This document shows positions 6,599 to 15,508 of a stretch of 44,859 nt of DNA, one piece after another (positions within the stretch are counted from its first letter, which is position 1; each line of letters starts with the position of its first letter). Below the pieces are notes generated by a model. It ran no database searches and was not told the DNA's origin. It saw only the letters and a program-made list of their open reading frames with translations. Both the position numbers and the translations under genes were made by a program. The stretch spans positions 1-44,859 of the forward strand of contig CACZHK010000017.1 in NCBI GenBank assembly GCA_902780915.1, written 5' to 3'. This stretch comes from Pseudoselenomonas ruminantium (lineage in GTDB: Bacteria; Bacillota; Negativicutes; Selenomonadales; Selenomonadaceae).

Positions 6599-8287
6599 AT
6601 GATTATGAAGTCGTTCATCTATGATTGTCAGATGCAGGATTGGCAAGAGTGTTTTGACGCTGACCTTCTGGAGAAGGATATTGAAACTCTTGCAACGGGG
6701 ATTGTCTGGCAGGAGGCAGATTGTGATGGTGACTTGAAATGGGATGGCGCTTTTTCTTGGTGGGATGAGAAGCAGGGGCTTGTGCAAGAAGTGCTAGACT
6801 TATATGATGAACGACTTTTCTTGATGGCAGACGGAAAAATGCGCAGTTTTCTGCCAGGATATTTTCGGATAGGCGAGACGGGTGAAAGTTCATATTCTTC
6901 TGGGTGTGGCAAAGGTAGCTATGAGGTGCCGTTTCGTTGGCGTATCAGTCAAGCGCACCCAGCCGCTCCTTTGCTCGTGCGGCTGGATATTATGGAGTTG
7001 CTTGTGCAAGGCAAGGATTATGTTGAGGGGATTGCCAAATGCCGCTGGCGAGTGCGCACGTTCTCGGCTATGGCAGTAGAGAGGCGCATGGCTTCCAGCC
7101 CTTACAGCTTTTTCTTCGCTAAAGACAGCAGCGGTAACAGCGAAGTTCAAGAGGCGGCACCATCAGGCAGAGCTGATGATTTGCTCAGTTCGGTTGCGGA
7201 GGCTATACTGGAAGTGTTAGGTGAGAGTTACAGGGTTGCTTGGGGCTTGAAGCCTGTTGTTACCAGCAAGCAACCGCCTGGCAAGGCTCAGGTCATTGCC
7301 TATATAGAACGACCCTTTGACAATAACATCGTCTATTTGCATAGCTATCTGGGTGCAAAGTTTGTTTCAGTGGTACCGCGTGAGAGCAGGGATCCGTATC
7401 GTCTTTTTATGCAGTGGTTGAAACTTTCGCCACCGCCAAGCCTCAGGCAGGCCTATTTGCAGAATCCATATGCCGTTACAATCTGGCTGCTTTTGCAACG
7501 TGCCGGTTTCCAAGATATCAATATAATGCGTCAGTTCCTGCAGGAGCAGAGTTTCCTGGGATTCACATTAAGAGATGTCTATCTGGATGAGGAGCAGGGT
7601 TTTGTCAGGTTGCTTGACCAGAAGGAGGATTTCAGATTGCAGGATAAGCTGGAGGTGTGCAATTGGCTACGCGAAGAGCGAGGGGAGGCAATTGCAGCAC
7701 GATTGATGCGTGCAACATTCCCCGGCTTGGGTCTTTGGCGTGGCTGGCTTGCATTGCCTGCAGGCAATGCTGCCAGAATGCAGTCTGATACTCTCTACTA
7801 CCTTAGAAGAGGGGCGCGCATGCTGTTGGAGGAAGAGACACGGCAGGAGTTCCTGCGCAACGGCCTGACAGGGCCTGTGCATGATATGTGCGTGCAGGAT
7901 ATGAACCATACCAATTTTCGGTCGCACTATCCTCGTCAGGATATTGCATATGCACTGGAAGTACAAAGCTGGAATTGTTTGGTAGATGGAATGATATTTT
8001 CTCTGCCACGGGATACAGATGAACTCATAGAGATAGGCAGGAAATATCACAATTGCGTGGCTTCATATTATGAACGAGTCATCAAGGGTGCCTCCGTAAT
8101 AGTCAGCGCCACATTCCACGAACAGCCTGCTATCTGTATCGAAGTTGTGGACAAAGAAATCGTGCAGGCCTTTGGCCCCTGTAATATGCGTCTGAATGGT
8201 TTAAGGACGAAAATCCTGCAGGACTGGGCAAAGAAGTGCAGCTTGCGGCTGAATCAGGCATGGATACTGGGCAGGCCGTTGGGGTGA
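6599..8287 (+). CDS. PcfJ-like domain protein
   Basis: This 562-residue protein carries a PcfJ-like domain at its C terminus: FSLPRDTDELIEIGRKYHNC (from about residue 467), then VASYYERVIKGASVIV, then PAICIEVVDKEIVQAFGPCN (about 505-530). PcfJ-like proteins are known from conjugative plasmids and integrated elements; their molecular role is unknown. The first 450 residues are unrecognised, Trp-rich at the start and helical later, with no signal peptide or membrane span. GAGGG lies 7 bases before the ATG; a second ATG is two codons on. The stop is 2 bases before the next start, so the two genes form a unit. No other conjugation genes are adjacent. Confidence 0.75.
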   Translation: MIMKSFIYDCQMQDWQECFDADLLEKDIETLATGIVWQEADCDGDLKWDGAFSWWDEKQGLVQEVLDLYDERLFLMADGKMRSFLPGYFRIGETGESSYSSGCGKGSYEVPFRWRISQAHPAAPLLVRLDIMELLVQGKDYVEGIAKCRWRVRTFSAMAVERRMASSPYSFFFAKDSSGNSEVQEAAPSGRADDLLSSVAEAILEVLGESYRVAWGLKPVVTSKQPPGKAQVIAYIERPFDNNIVYLHSYLGAKFVSVVPRESRDPYRLFMQWLKLSPPPSLRQAYLQNPYAVTIWLLLQRAGFQDINIMRQFLQEQSFLGFTLRDVYLDEEQGFVRLLDQKEDFRLQDKLEVCNWLREERGEAIAARLMRATFPGLGLWRGWLALPAGNAARMQSDTLYYLRRGARMLLEEETRQEFLRNGLTGPVHDMCVQDMNHTNFRSHYPRQDIAYALEVQSWNCLVDGMIFSLPRDTDELIEIGRKYHNCVASYYERVIKGASVIVSATFHEQPAICIEVVDKEIVQAFGPCNMRLNGLRTKILQDWAKKCSLRLNQAWILGRPLG

Positions 8288-8289
8288 AC

Positions 8290-9933
8290 ATGATGAAAAG
8301 CACCATTCGCAAAATTGAAATCAGGACTGCCAGAGAAATAGAGAAGCGCATGGCCACGAGGGAAGAACAGGGATTATTGCGGCAATTTTTTCAACTGACA
8401 GGAGAAAATCAGGAGGATGTGGTGGGAGCTGTATCTGTTCTATTGCAGATCTTTCCAGAAATAGGGGCTTATGCAGCAAGGAAATACCTGCACGAGACGC
8501 AGATCCAGCCGGAGACGATAGCGGATATGTTTATGGATATTGAAGATCCTGATGAAAGGCGGAGGTTCCTTGCTTCATGTCAGGAATTGACGGATGAAGA
8601 AAGACAAAAAATGGCGCAATATTATCCTTATCAGCCACTGAGTCCTGAGCAGCGGCTTTACAGGAAACGCATCTACATAGGAAAGAAGCAGTATGCCCAG
8701 TGTAAATCTCCTTGCCTATCGGAGTTTTACGGCGAGGAGGATTTGGCAGGCTTATGCGGAAGGCAGGCTGCTGTAATCCGTTTTTTGCAATCAAACCCTG
8801 TCCTGGACAGAGCTGAGGCTGAGGATATAGCTGATATCGTGCTTGAGAAGAGTGTAAGGGAAATGCGTGCAAGCATTTATGACCTGTATCGTATGGGGGA
8901 TACTTTTATTTTCGATAAACCGGACGCTTCCAAGCGTAGACGCCTGGCAGTTGCAAAAGGACGACCACAGGCAGAACCGTATCATATAGGGAATGGCATA
9001 ATTATTCAGGAAGAGATAGACGAACTGCTTAACGCCGGAATTCATTTGCTGGGAGATAGAATGCTTGAAAACAATCAGGGAGCGGCACAGGTGGTTCAGG
9101 CAGTTGATGAGCCTGATGTTCAAAAATTTGCCACAGCCTACTATTTCCGAGATGTCCCTTTTGAGACTTCGGAATCGGAAGTATTCAGCCATATCATGCG
9201 GGATTTAGGTAAGGCAGTGGATGCTTTGTATGAGGCTAAAGCTCTCTGGGCTAAAGCGGTGCATAGCTACAAATTGGCTTTTTCAGAATATTTCGTTGAC
9301 AAAGTGGGGGCTTTTGATAAAATTCTCTATATGCAGGAACCTGCTTTCGATAAAGCACGGCTGCTTTCTTCTGTAGCCTCTGTATCGGAAGCTGAAGAGA
9401 AAATTTGTAAATATCGGCTATTGCGCCGCCTATGGCAACACCGTCTGTCCCCCGCGCATGAGGTAAGCCGGGATTTGTTGCAACGAGTACGAACCTGCCA
9501 GGATTTTGCATCCTTTGCAAATATGACGTTCAGTCCCATGGAAGCAACGCAGCTGTTGGGGCTGGTGCTGGAGGATGAAATCGTGGTTCCGCAATGTCAT
9601 TATACATTGTGGCATTCCCTGGCTGTCAGTCAGGCTCTTTTCGATGCAGCCTCTATGTTTAAAGCCTCATACACGCACAATGTCCGGTTTGGAGCCATCA
9701 GTGCAGTGACTGCGGCTGATACGAGGGACTTCCCGAAGCAGACATCGCTTCTTGATGTTGTATCGGTGTTGGATAGGGTTCTGGCTAGGCGGATAGAACT
9801 AAACGAGGCTGAAGGATTGCACAAGCCTCTGATAGAGCACAGAGAAATGCAGACAAAGGCTTTGGACGATGAAGAAGCTAAGGAGAAAAATTCGGGAATC
9901 TGGCCAAGGATTCGGCAGTGGCTAACAAATTGA
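8290..9933 (+). CDS. Unknown large helical partner of the PcfJ-like protein
   Basis: This 547-residue protein follows the PcfJ-like gene with a 2-base gap (ATGATG at 8290/8293 after GGGGTG). It is predicted to be almost entirely alpha-helical, with charged N-terminal helices (IRTAREIEKRMATREEQ), a middle region with two cysteines (QYAQCKSPCLSEFYGEEDLAGLCG) and a Ser/Thr-poor C terminus ending in IRQWLTN. No nucleotide-binding or protease motif, signal peptide or membrane span is visible. The frame stays open upstream to 8236 inside the previous gene, but those codons overlap it and lack a better binding site. The length match (562 and 547) and tight coupling suggest the two products work together. 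Confidence 0.75.
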   Translation: MMKSTIRKIEIRTAREIEKRMATREEQGLLRQFFQLTGENQEDVVGAVSVLLQIFPEIGAYAARKYLHETQIQPETIADMFMDIEDPDERRRFLASCQELTDEERQKMAQYYPYQPLSPEQRLYRKRIYIGKKQYAQCKSPCLSEFYGEEDLAGLCGRQAAVIRFLQSNPVLDRAEAEDIADIVLEKSVREMRASIYDLYRMGDTFIFDKPDASKRRRLAVAKGRPQAEPYHIGNGIIIQEEIDELLNAGIHLLGDRMLENNQGAAQVVQAVDEPDVQKFATAYYFRDVPFETSESEVFSHIMRDLGKAVDALYEAKALWAKAVHSYKLAFSEYFVDKVGAFDKILYMQEPAFDKARLLSSVASVSEAEEKICKYRLLRRLWQHRLSPAHEVSRDLLQRVRTCQDFASFANMTFSPMEATQLLGLVLEDEIVVPQCHYTLWHSLAVSQALFDAASMFKASYTHNVRFGAISAVTAADTRDFPKQTSLLDVVSVLDRVLARRIELNEAEGLHKPLIEHREMQTKALDDEEAKEKNSGIWPRIRQWLTN

Positions 9934-9993
9934 ATAAATGGCAGGTATGTAGTGCATGAGATGAAGTGAAATGGATTCGTATCGCATAAATAG

Positions 9994-10047
9994 GCTGCTG
10001 CGCATAGGCATTTTCACACTGTAAATGCCTGGTGCAGCAGCTTCTTT
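9994..10047 (+). terminator. Terminator of the PcfJ-like module
   Basis: GCTGCTGC at 9994-10001 pairs with GCAGCAGC at 10034-10041, with an inner AGGCATTT/AAATGCCT stem, followed by TTCTTTG. Confidence 0.7.
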
Positions 10048-10184
10048 GTGGTTGAAGGGAAAGCATTTTTATCGTGGGCAATGATCAGCTGCTTCAGCCA
10101 GATACCATGCCAGGGCAGGGATATGACGGTTTTTGGAGAAATGTAAAAGCGAGAATACTAAAGGGAACATACAGGAGGGATGTT

Positions 10185-11132
10185 GTGAAAAAGGCAGATA
10201 AATATATAGCAGGTACTGTCATCATAATTGTGGCGACATCATTGGCAGCGGCTTATTTCATTGGCTCATACTTCGTAGATTATGCCTTGAAGCGAGGCAA
10301 TGAGGGCGACCCTATGGCACTGCCTCCTGCTTGTGAGAGGATTCAGGACAAGGGCCGCATGGTTCCACCCTGGCCGGAGGTTCCAAGTGAGAGTTGGGAA
10401 GTTACCGCCAGTGATGGGCGCAAGGTGGTGGCTACGCATTTGTCGCCAGAAAAGCCTGGGAATAAATGGGCTGTGCTTGTGCATGGCTATGGACGTGACC
10501 AGCGTTATGCCGGGGACTATGCAGAAGCGTACCTGGCAAGAGGTTATCATGTGCTTACCCCGGATTTATGTGCCTCCGGGAAAAGCGAGGGCAGATACAT
10601 CACCATGGGGGTGAAGGAAAGCGAAGAAGTTGCTCTCTGGACCAAGGAGATAGCAGCCAAGAATCCAGAGGCTGAGATTGTGCTTCACGGAGTATCCATG
10701 GGGGCCGCCACGGCGCTGATGGCAGCGGCCAGGAAGGATACTGTGAACCTGTGGGCAGTTGTTGAGGATTGTGGCTATACCAGCGCTTACGAAATGTTTT
10801 CTGAGCAGTTGGGGGTTATATTTGGGCTGCCGTCCTTTCCCATCATGGATTGTGTTGATGCCGTCAGTGGGCTGAAGACGGGAGCAAAGCTCTCAGAGGC
10901 ATCTCCCATAGAAGCTGTGAAGCATATCAGGGTGCCGGTTCTGTTCATACATGGTGATGCTGACAAGCTTATCCCTATTGATATGATGAGGGATATGTAT
11001 GCGCAATGTCCCACAAAGAAGAAAATGCTGGTGGTAGAGGGAGCCGGGCACGGTGATGCTATGAAGCAGGACAAGCGGGCATATTGGGGGAGTATTTTTG
11101 AGTTTTTGTCTGACGTGAAGACTTCCACGTGA
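10185..11132 (+). CDS. Membrane-anchored alpha/beta hydrolase
   Basis: This 315-residue serine hydrolase of the alpha/beta fold has an N-terminal membrane anchor (about residues 8-32). It then shows the oxyanion-side VLVHGYGRDQRYAG, the nucleophile elbow HGVSMGAATA, an acid in FIHGDADKLIP and a catalytic His in VEGAGHGDA. This arrangement matches the YqkD/FrsA-like group (serine aminopeptidase S33 family), which act as esterases or acyl hydrolases at the membrane. The start is GTG 10185, 5 bases after an AGGAGGG site; an in-frame ATG at 10074 lies within the previous terminator region and is unlikely. The physiological substrate is unknown. Confidence 0.85.
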   Translation: MKKADKYIAGTVIIIVATSLAAAYFIGSYFVDYALKRGNEGDPMALPPACERIQDKGRMVPPWPEVPSESWEVTASDGRKVVATHLSPEKPGNKWAVLVHGYGRDQRYAGDYAEAYLARGYHVLTPDLCASGKSEGRYITMGVKESEEVALWTKEIAAKNPEAEIVLHGVSMGAATALMAAARKDTVNLWAVVEDCGYTSAYEMFSEQLGVIFGLPSFPIMDCVDAVSGLKTGAKLSEASPIEAVKHIRVPVLFIHGDADKLIPIDMMRDMYAQCPTKKKMLVVEGAGHGDAMKQDKRAYWGSIFEFLSDVKTST

Positions 11133-11158
11133 TTTAGGAGCGTTGACATGGAACAGGA

Positions 11159-12043
11159 ATGAGCAAGAAATTTTTGTTAGCTGGCGTAATGGCAGGAATT
11201 CTGGCATGGGGGAGCATACCCGCATTGGCGGCACCCCAATTGGCAGGTGCTGTTGCAGCCCCTTATTTTTTAAAGGGTCTGATACAGGATATTTCCAGCA
11301 CTTCAGAAACCCTGGCGGATTTTTCCGAGGAGCTGACGGCCAATGCAGACCAGTCGGCTCTGGCCACCCAGCAGGTGGCAGATTCCATCAGCAATGTGGC
11401 AGGAAATATGGGCAAGCAGGAAGGGGAGGTCAGCTCCTCCTCTGCAGGCATTCAGGAAATGGCTGATGAGATGGCAGGTTTTGAGCGGCTGTCGGAGGAT
11501 TCCGCCAAGGCTACCCATAGCGTGGAGAAGATTGCCAATGAGGGGCGCAATGCCATTGCAGGGGCTGTTTCCCAGATGGACGCTATCGCGGTTTCGGTGA
11601 CGGAAAGCGCAGGTGTCATCCGGGAGCTGGCCCAGCGTTCCGCTGAGATCAGAGAGATTTCGGATACCAAGACTATCCAGGCAGATACCGGTCGGGCTGT
11701 GGAGCGCATGGAAAAAGGCACGGCAGATGTCAAGGCAGGTAAAGCGGTGGTGGACGAGGCAGGAAAATCCTTTGGTACCATTGTGGGCGCTGTGTCGGGA
11801 TTGACCGAGAATGCGGAGAACATACTTCAGGCTGCCCGGGCTTCTGCCGGCAACGCCAACGAGCTGGTGTCCATCATGGAAAGTCTGAATCAGACTACTG
11901 CTGAGGTCTCCCAGGAAACGGAATCTGTGTCAGCTGCCACGGAGGAGCTTTCCGCCTCCATGGATGAGATAGCCACGGCCAGCAAGAACATGGCAGAAAT
12001 GGCTCAGAAGCTGCAGAATTCTACTACTCAGTTCAAATTGTGA
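11159..12043 (+). pseudogene. Chemotaxis-receptor-like protein lacking the signalling tip
   Basis: The 294-residue frame starts with a signal-peptide-like segment (MSKKFLLAGVMAGILAW..IPALA) and then enters the cytoplasmic coiled coil of a methyl-accepting chemotaxis protein (ADFSEELTANADQSALATQ, GMxxAVxQM-like repeats). At about residues 168-172 the sequence passes from REISDT straight to KTIQADTGRAVERM. In normal receptors about 55 residues lie between these points, including the near-invariant hairpin tip (Q-TN-LLALNAAIEAARAGE). The descending coil is then intact to the usual QKLQNSTTQFKL end. Sensor domain, HAMP and CheA/CheW contact tip are all missing although the frame is open. It cannot signal as a receptor. 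An ATG GAA CAG GAA TGA mini-frame with a better binding site (11148) overlaps its start. Confidence 0.75.
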
Positions 12044-12057
12044 AGGGAGGGTAAGCT

Positions 12058-12683
12058 ATGAAGAGAATCATGACTGTTTTTTGCCTGGTCTGCAGCTTTA
12101 TCCTGACCCTTTTGGCTGCCACCCGACAGACAGCGATGGCAAGGTTTTGGAACCGTTGGAATGGCAGGTGCTGGAGGTGCAGCAGGGCAAAGTGCTGCTC
12201 TTTTCCACCCATGTGGTAGCCGCCAGGGCTTATCACGAAACCAGGGAGACTGTTTCCTGGCAGGAAGCAGACCTGCGGCAATGGCTGAACAGGGAGTTCT
12301 TCCAAAGGGCTTTTGGTGAAAGGGAGCAGGCAGCTGTTATTGCCACCAAAATAAAAGATGAAAGAGCAGATGGTGAGAAGGAATTCTCTGACAAAGTGTC
12401 TCTCCTCAACTTGACAGAGCTCATACATTATCTGCCGGAAGCAGGGGAGAGGGTGAACACACCCACGGCCTGGGCCAAAACCGGTGGCGTGTATACCAAT
12501 GAACATGGCGAAGCTGCCTTCTGGCTCAGATCTCTTGTCCATGAGGGGCAGGTGAAGGATTATATAAGCTCTTATGGCACACCTGGAAACCGTGCTCACT
12601 ATGCAGATGAGCTGGTCATTGGCGTACGTCCTGTCATCTGGGTGGAAAAGAGTGCACTGATTGAAGGAGGAGTCTCCAAGTAA
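12058..12683 (+). pseudogene. Frameshifted exported DUF6273 protein
   Basis: A GGGAGGG site and ATG at 12058 open a frame encoding a signal peptide (MKRIMTVFCLVCSFILTLLA). The rest of the protein (EPLEWQVLEVQQGKVLLFS, TVSWQEADLRQWLNREFF, FWLRSL, VIGVRPVIWVEK) lies two bases out of register and can start only at a poor TTG (12081). A small indel near 12085-12130 explains this. DUF6273 domains have a C-type-lectin/FGE-like look with conserved WxVL, LR.WLN, WWLR and RPVxW motifs, and are of unknown function. The gene lies 14 bases after the receptor-like relic. Exported, if it were intact. Confidence 0.7.
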
Positions 12684-12813
12684 GCTATGTGAGGACAAGA
12701 TGGTTTGCCTGTGATATACTGTTCCTAAGCAAGATTTAAGTGTGGCCAAGGCGATATGGGCTGTCTCTGAGGGAGACAGGGCAAGTCTGGGCTGCGCTGG
12801 AGGAGGAATAGCA

Positions 12814-13239
12814 TTGACACATGATAAGGTGGCAATTTTGGTTAAGAGGCTTTCTCAGGAGTGTGATAAGATAGCTTACCCCATATTGCAGCCCTACAAA
12901 CTGACGCTGGTGCAGTACAAGATAATCAAGTATCTGTATCTTCATTCTGCCGATTCTATAAGGCAGATTGACATAGAAAGGTTTTACTGCCTTACCAATC
13001 CCACTGTTACGGGGATTTTGAAGAACTTGGAGCGTGATGGCTGGATTGTCAGGCGGGCTAATCCCAAAGATGGACGCAGCAAGATTATCAGTCTCACAGC
13101 GAAGGCTATGGAGTATAAGGAGGCAATGTATGGTGCGGGGGATCAGATAGAAACGGAACTTACCGCGCCCCTTTCGCCAGAAGAAAAACAGCAGCTCCTG
13201 ATTTTACTGAACAAGCTTCTGTCCAAAGAGAATGACTGA
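12814..13239 (+). CDS. MarR-family transcriptional regulator
   Basis: This 141-residue winged-helix regulator has the helix-turn-helix around residues 50-75 (SIRQIDIERFYCLTNPTVTG) followed by the wing NLERDGWIVRRANPKDGRSK, the MarR signature. The TTG start at 12814 is chosen because AGGAGG sits 7 bases upstream. An in-frame GTG at 12742 would add residues with no family similarity. MarR proteins bind palindromes as dimers and respond to small molecules. No target gene is adjacent in the same direction, and a strong terminator follows. Confidence 0.85.
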   Translation: MTHDKVAILVKRLSQECDKIAYPILQPYKLTLVQYKIIKYLYLHSADSIRQIDIERFYCLTNPTVTGILKNLERDGWIVRRANPKDGRSKIISLTAKAMEYKEAMYGAGDQIETELTAPLSPEEKQQLLILLNKLLSKEND

Positions 13240-13250
13240 AAGGTCATGCC

Positions 13251-13290
13251 AAAGGCCCCAGCCGCAACGGCTGGGGCCTTTAGTATTTTT
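13251..13290 (+). terminator. Strong terminator after the MarR gene
   Basis: A perfect 13-bp GC-rich stem (13251-13263 with 13269-13281) and a 5-base loop are followed by TAGTATTTTTT. The stem could also serve the minus-strand relic that ends at 13302. Confidence 0.85.
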
Positions 13291-13301
13291 TCCACATCAT
13301 A

Positions 13302-13568
13302 TCAATTTGCAGGGGGCTTTTGCAAGGGGGATTCTTCCGGCATGATGCACAGCCAGTAGCCATCCGGGTTCATGATGAAGTAGAGGCCCAGAAAGTCATC
13401 CTCGTAGCATATGCAGTTCATGGCGGCATGTCTGGCCTTAGCGCCAGGCATATCTTCAGAGGAAAAGGCCAGGTGCAGTTCGGAGGTGCTCTCCGGTCGA
13501 GTGCCATCCTTCAGCCAGATGAGTTCCAGCATGAAGTGGCTGTCAGCCTTGTCTTTGAGATAGACTGC
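13302..13568 (-). pseudogene. C-terminal half of a glyoxalase I-like (VOC) protein
   Basis: From about 13560 the minus strand reads LAVYLKDKADSHFMLELIWLKD, then LHLAFSSEDMPGAKA, then ICYEDDFLGLYFIMNPDGYW. This is the second beta-alpha-beta-beta-beta half of a lactoylglutathione-lyase/VOC protein, including the metal-ligand Glu of MLELIW and the PDGYWLCI end. The N-terminal half, with the other metal ligands, is missing. Upstream the open frame turns into the antisense of the flavodoxin gene. It is a truncated relic. Confidence 0.75.
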
Positions 13569-14119
13569 CAGGGAATCTCCTGTATCTTGCCGATGGCGGC
13601 ACTGCGGGGCTGCTGGAGGGAGCGGCTTCTTCCGAACCGAACTACGAGGCTTTCTACAGCAAAGATGATTGGGAAAAGGGGCCTGCCCTGCAGGAAGGCA
13701 GCAAGGCATTGGTGGTTTACTATTCCCTGTCCGGCAATACCGCAAAAGTGGCTAAAGAAATCGCCGCAGGAGCCGGAGCTGACCTCTTTGCCATCGAGAT
13801 GAAAAGGCCGGCGGTGGAGGGGGTGACCAGGGACGATCTTGTTTCTCTTCAAGTGCCTGACTGGGAAAAATACGATACGGTGTATCTTGGCTATCCCATC
13901 TGGAGCCATTTTGCCGCTGTTCCCATGCAGTATTTTGTGGAGGACAATGATTTTACAGGCAAGCGGGTGGTGCCTTTTTCTATCTCTTCTTCCACAGGGG
14001 CAGGACAGAGTGCCGCCAGGCTGCGGCATAGCGCCAAGGGCGGCAAATGGCTCAAGGGATTCTCCTTCTTTGCTGATACCGGGAGAGATGAAATCCTGGC
14101 TGCTTTGCGGAAGGAATAA
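13559..14119 (+). pseudogene. Flavodoxin-family protein without its N terminus
   Basis: The protein reads GSKALVVYYSLSGNTAKVAKE (FMN phosphate loop), then VPDWEKYDTVYLGYPIWSHFAAVP, then GKRVVPFSISSSTGAGQS, a typical flavodoxin. The in-frame region upstream (from 13559) reads like the linker of an exported flavodoxin but has no ATG, signal peptide or ribosome binding site; the nearest starts are CTG or the TTG at 13709. The region between the first helix and VTRDDLV is also shorter than usual. The start abuts the truncated glyoxalase, so one deletion probably removed both 5' ends. Confidence 0.7.
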
Positions 14120-14148
14120 CTCGAGTGTCAATGCTACAATATCCCAAA

Positions 14149-14210
14149 ATCCCTGCAGAGCAGCCGCTGTCCTTATGGATGGCGGCTGCTTTGCAGGGAT
14201 ATGCCCTTTT
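14149..14210 (+). terminator. Terminator after the flavodoxin relic
   Basis: ATCCCTGCA..CAGCCGC pairs with GCGGCTG..TGCAGGGAT (ends 14149 and 14200), followed by ATGCCCTTTTG. Confidence 0.65.
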
Positions 14211-14240
14211 GTTAGCGGGAGAGGCAGGAAGGAGAGCTGT

Positions 14241-14924
14241 ATGTCAAGCTTGCTGAGAAGAATGAGCGAAAAGGATGGCTTTTCCGATACGGAAAGAGCT
14301 ATAGCTGCCTACCTTTTGGATAATTACCGGGAACTGAGCGTCATGTCCACCAGGGAACTGGCCCGCCGCACCTATACCAGTTCGGCAGCCATTGTTAGGT
14401 TCAGCCAAAAGATGGGCTTTGAAGGCTACCTGGAATTCAAGGTGAAGTTTTTGGCAGAGATGCTGCAGAGCCGCAGCGGGCCCAAGGAACGCTTCATCAC
14501 CGGCAGGGAAACGGTGCCGGAGGTCATGGAAAAAGTGCTGCTCATGGGCAGTAATGCCCTGCAGGAAACTCATGAGGGTCTGGATCAGGCAGATGTGAAC
14601 AGGGCGCTTCACCATCTCAGGCATGCCGGGCACATCGGCTTTTACGCCATGGGGGACAATATGAACCTGGCCAGGATTGCCGCTTCGAATTTTATCATGG
14701 TGGGCAAGTATGTGTCTGTGCATGACTCCCTGAGTCTCCAGTTCCTGGAGGCCTATGCGCCGCCCAAGGAGCATGTGGGCATGATTTTGAGCCGCACGGG
14801 AGAGAATCATCTGCTGAAAAAAATAGCCGGGCGCCTGTCTGATAACGGCAATCCTGTCATTTGCATCACTGCGGCGCCCAAATCCACCCTGGCTGGACTG
14901 GCGTCCACGGTCCCAACGTGGTAG
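14241..14924 (+). pseudogene. RpiR-type sugar regulator truncated in the SIS domain
   Basis: The start is well supported (AAGGAG 6 bases before the ATG). An N-terminal HTH_6 domain (MSTRELARRTYTSSAAIVRF) and the first part of the sugar-phosphate-binding SIS domain (GFYAMGDNMNLARIA, ILSRTGENHLLKKIA) are intact. The sequence then breaks after CITAAPKSTLAGLAS, where about 50 more residues are expected. The DNA continues directly into a PTS EIIC fragment in another frame, through the shared stretch GGCTGGACTGGCGTCC. RpiR proteins control sugar operons; this one probably controlled the beta-glucoside genes of which fragments follow. It could still bind DNA but not sense normally. Confidence 0.8.
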
Positions 14925-15175
14925 GCGGTGTGGTTGGCCCCCTGCTCCTGGCCAATTCCCTGGACAATCAGGCACTTCTGGATGCCGGCAGTCAGTTGAT
15001 GGGCAATCCAGCCGCCCATATCATCACGGCTCAGGTCAACGATGTGTTCACCAAGAGCGGCGGCTGCGGCCTCACCATGGGGCTTATCATCGCTTCCCTC
15101 ATTGTGTCCCGCTCCAAGCAGATGAGCTCCCTGACCCGCATGTCCTTTGTGCCCGGTCTTTTCAATATCAGCTCC
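14891..15175 (+). pseudogene. Middle fragment of a cellobiose/lactose PTS EIIC permease
   Basis: The frame reads WTGVHGPNVVGGVVGPLLLAN, then ITAQVNDVFTKSGGCGLTMGL, then SKQMSSLTRMSFVPGLFNI. These are the conserved substrate-binding and membrane loops of the lactose/cellobiose EIIC family. Both the N-terminal membrane segments and the part after FNI(NEPIIFG) are gone. The fragment fuses out of frame to the RpiR gene on its left and to porin sequence on its right. Confidence 0.8.
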
Positions 15176-15177
15176 AC

Positions 15178-15505
15178 GGCTTTGTCTGCACCCAGTGGGA
15201 TTGGGACAATGACAACAGCAAGCAGGGGCCATGGATCGATGAGAAGAATAACAATCGCTTCTATCTGAACCTGCTGGCAGATCTGAAGGTGAGCGATGTC
15301 TGGACGGCTCACTTTCAGTCCGAGACCAATCAGCGCTACGCCCGCAACACCTCTGCCACCGATGATAAGGGGCATACTACCCATGTGGAGAAAATAAGCG
15401 AGAAGGATTGGGGTACTATCCAGCGCATCTGGGCCACGGGCAACCTCAAGAATGGGATGGAAATAAACCTGGGTCGCCGCTGGGCGCCTTTGGGCCAGCA
15501 GTTTT
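15178..15505 (+). pseudogene. Internal fragment of an outer-membrane porin
   Basis: The frame reads TQWDWDNDNSKQGPWID, then LLADLKVSDVWTAHFQSETNQ, then NLKNGMEINLGRRWAPLGQQ. This is the alternating beta-strand pattern of Negativicutes OmpM-like or related porins, with strands such as TIQRIWATGNL. The signal peptide, SLH domain and later strands are absent. It implies a diderm host with an outer membrane, which an outer-membrane glucan channel would serve. Confidence 0.55.
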
Positions 15506-15508
15506 CTC

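Noticed and set aside
11145..11160. GACATGGAACAGGAAT is shared exactly with 31521-31536, the start of rarA
   Set aside because: Sixteen identical bases in a 45-kb window can arise by chance, especially around similar start codons (ATG GAA CAG GAA). There is no further similarity on either side.
13839..14240. An upstream in-frame extension of the RpiR gene overlapping flavodoxin
   Set aside because: The RpiR start at 14241 has a good AAGGAG site and the extension translates the flavodoxin gene in the wrong frame.
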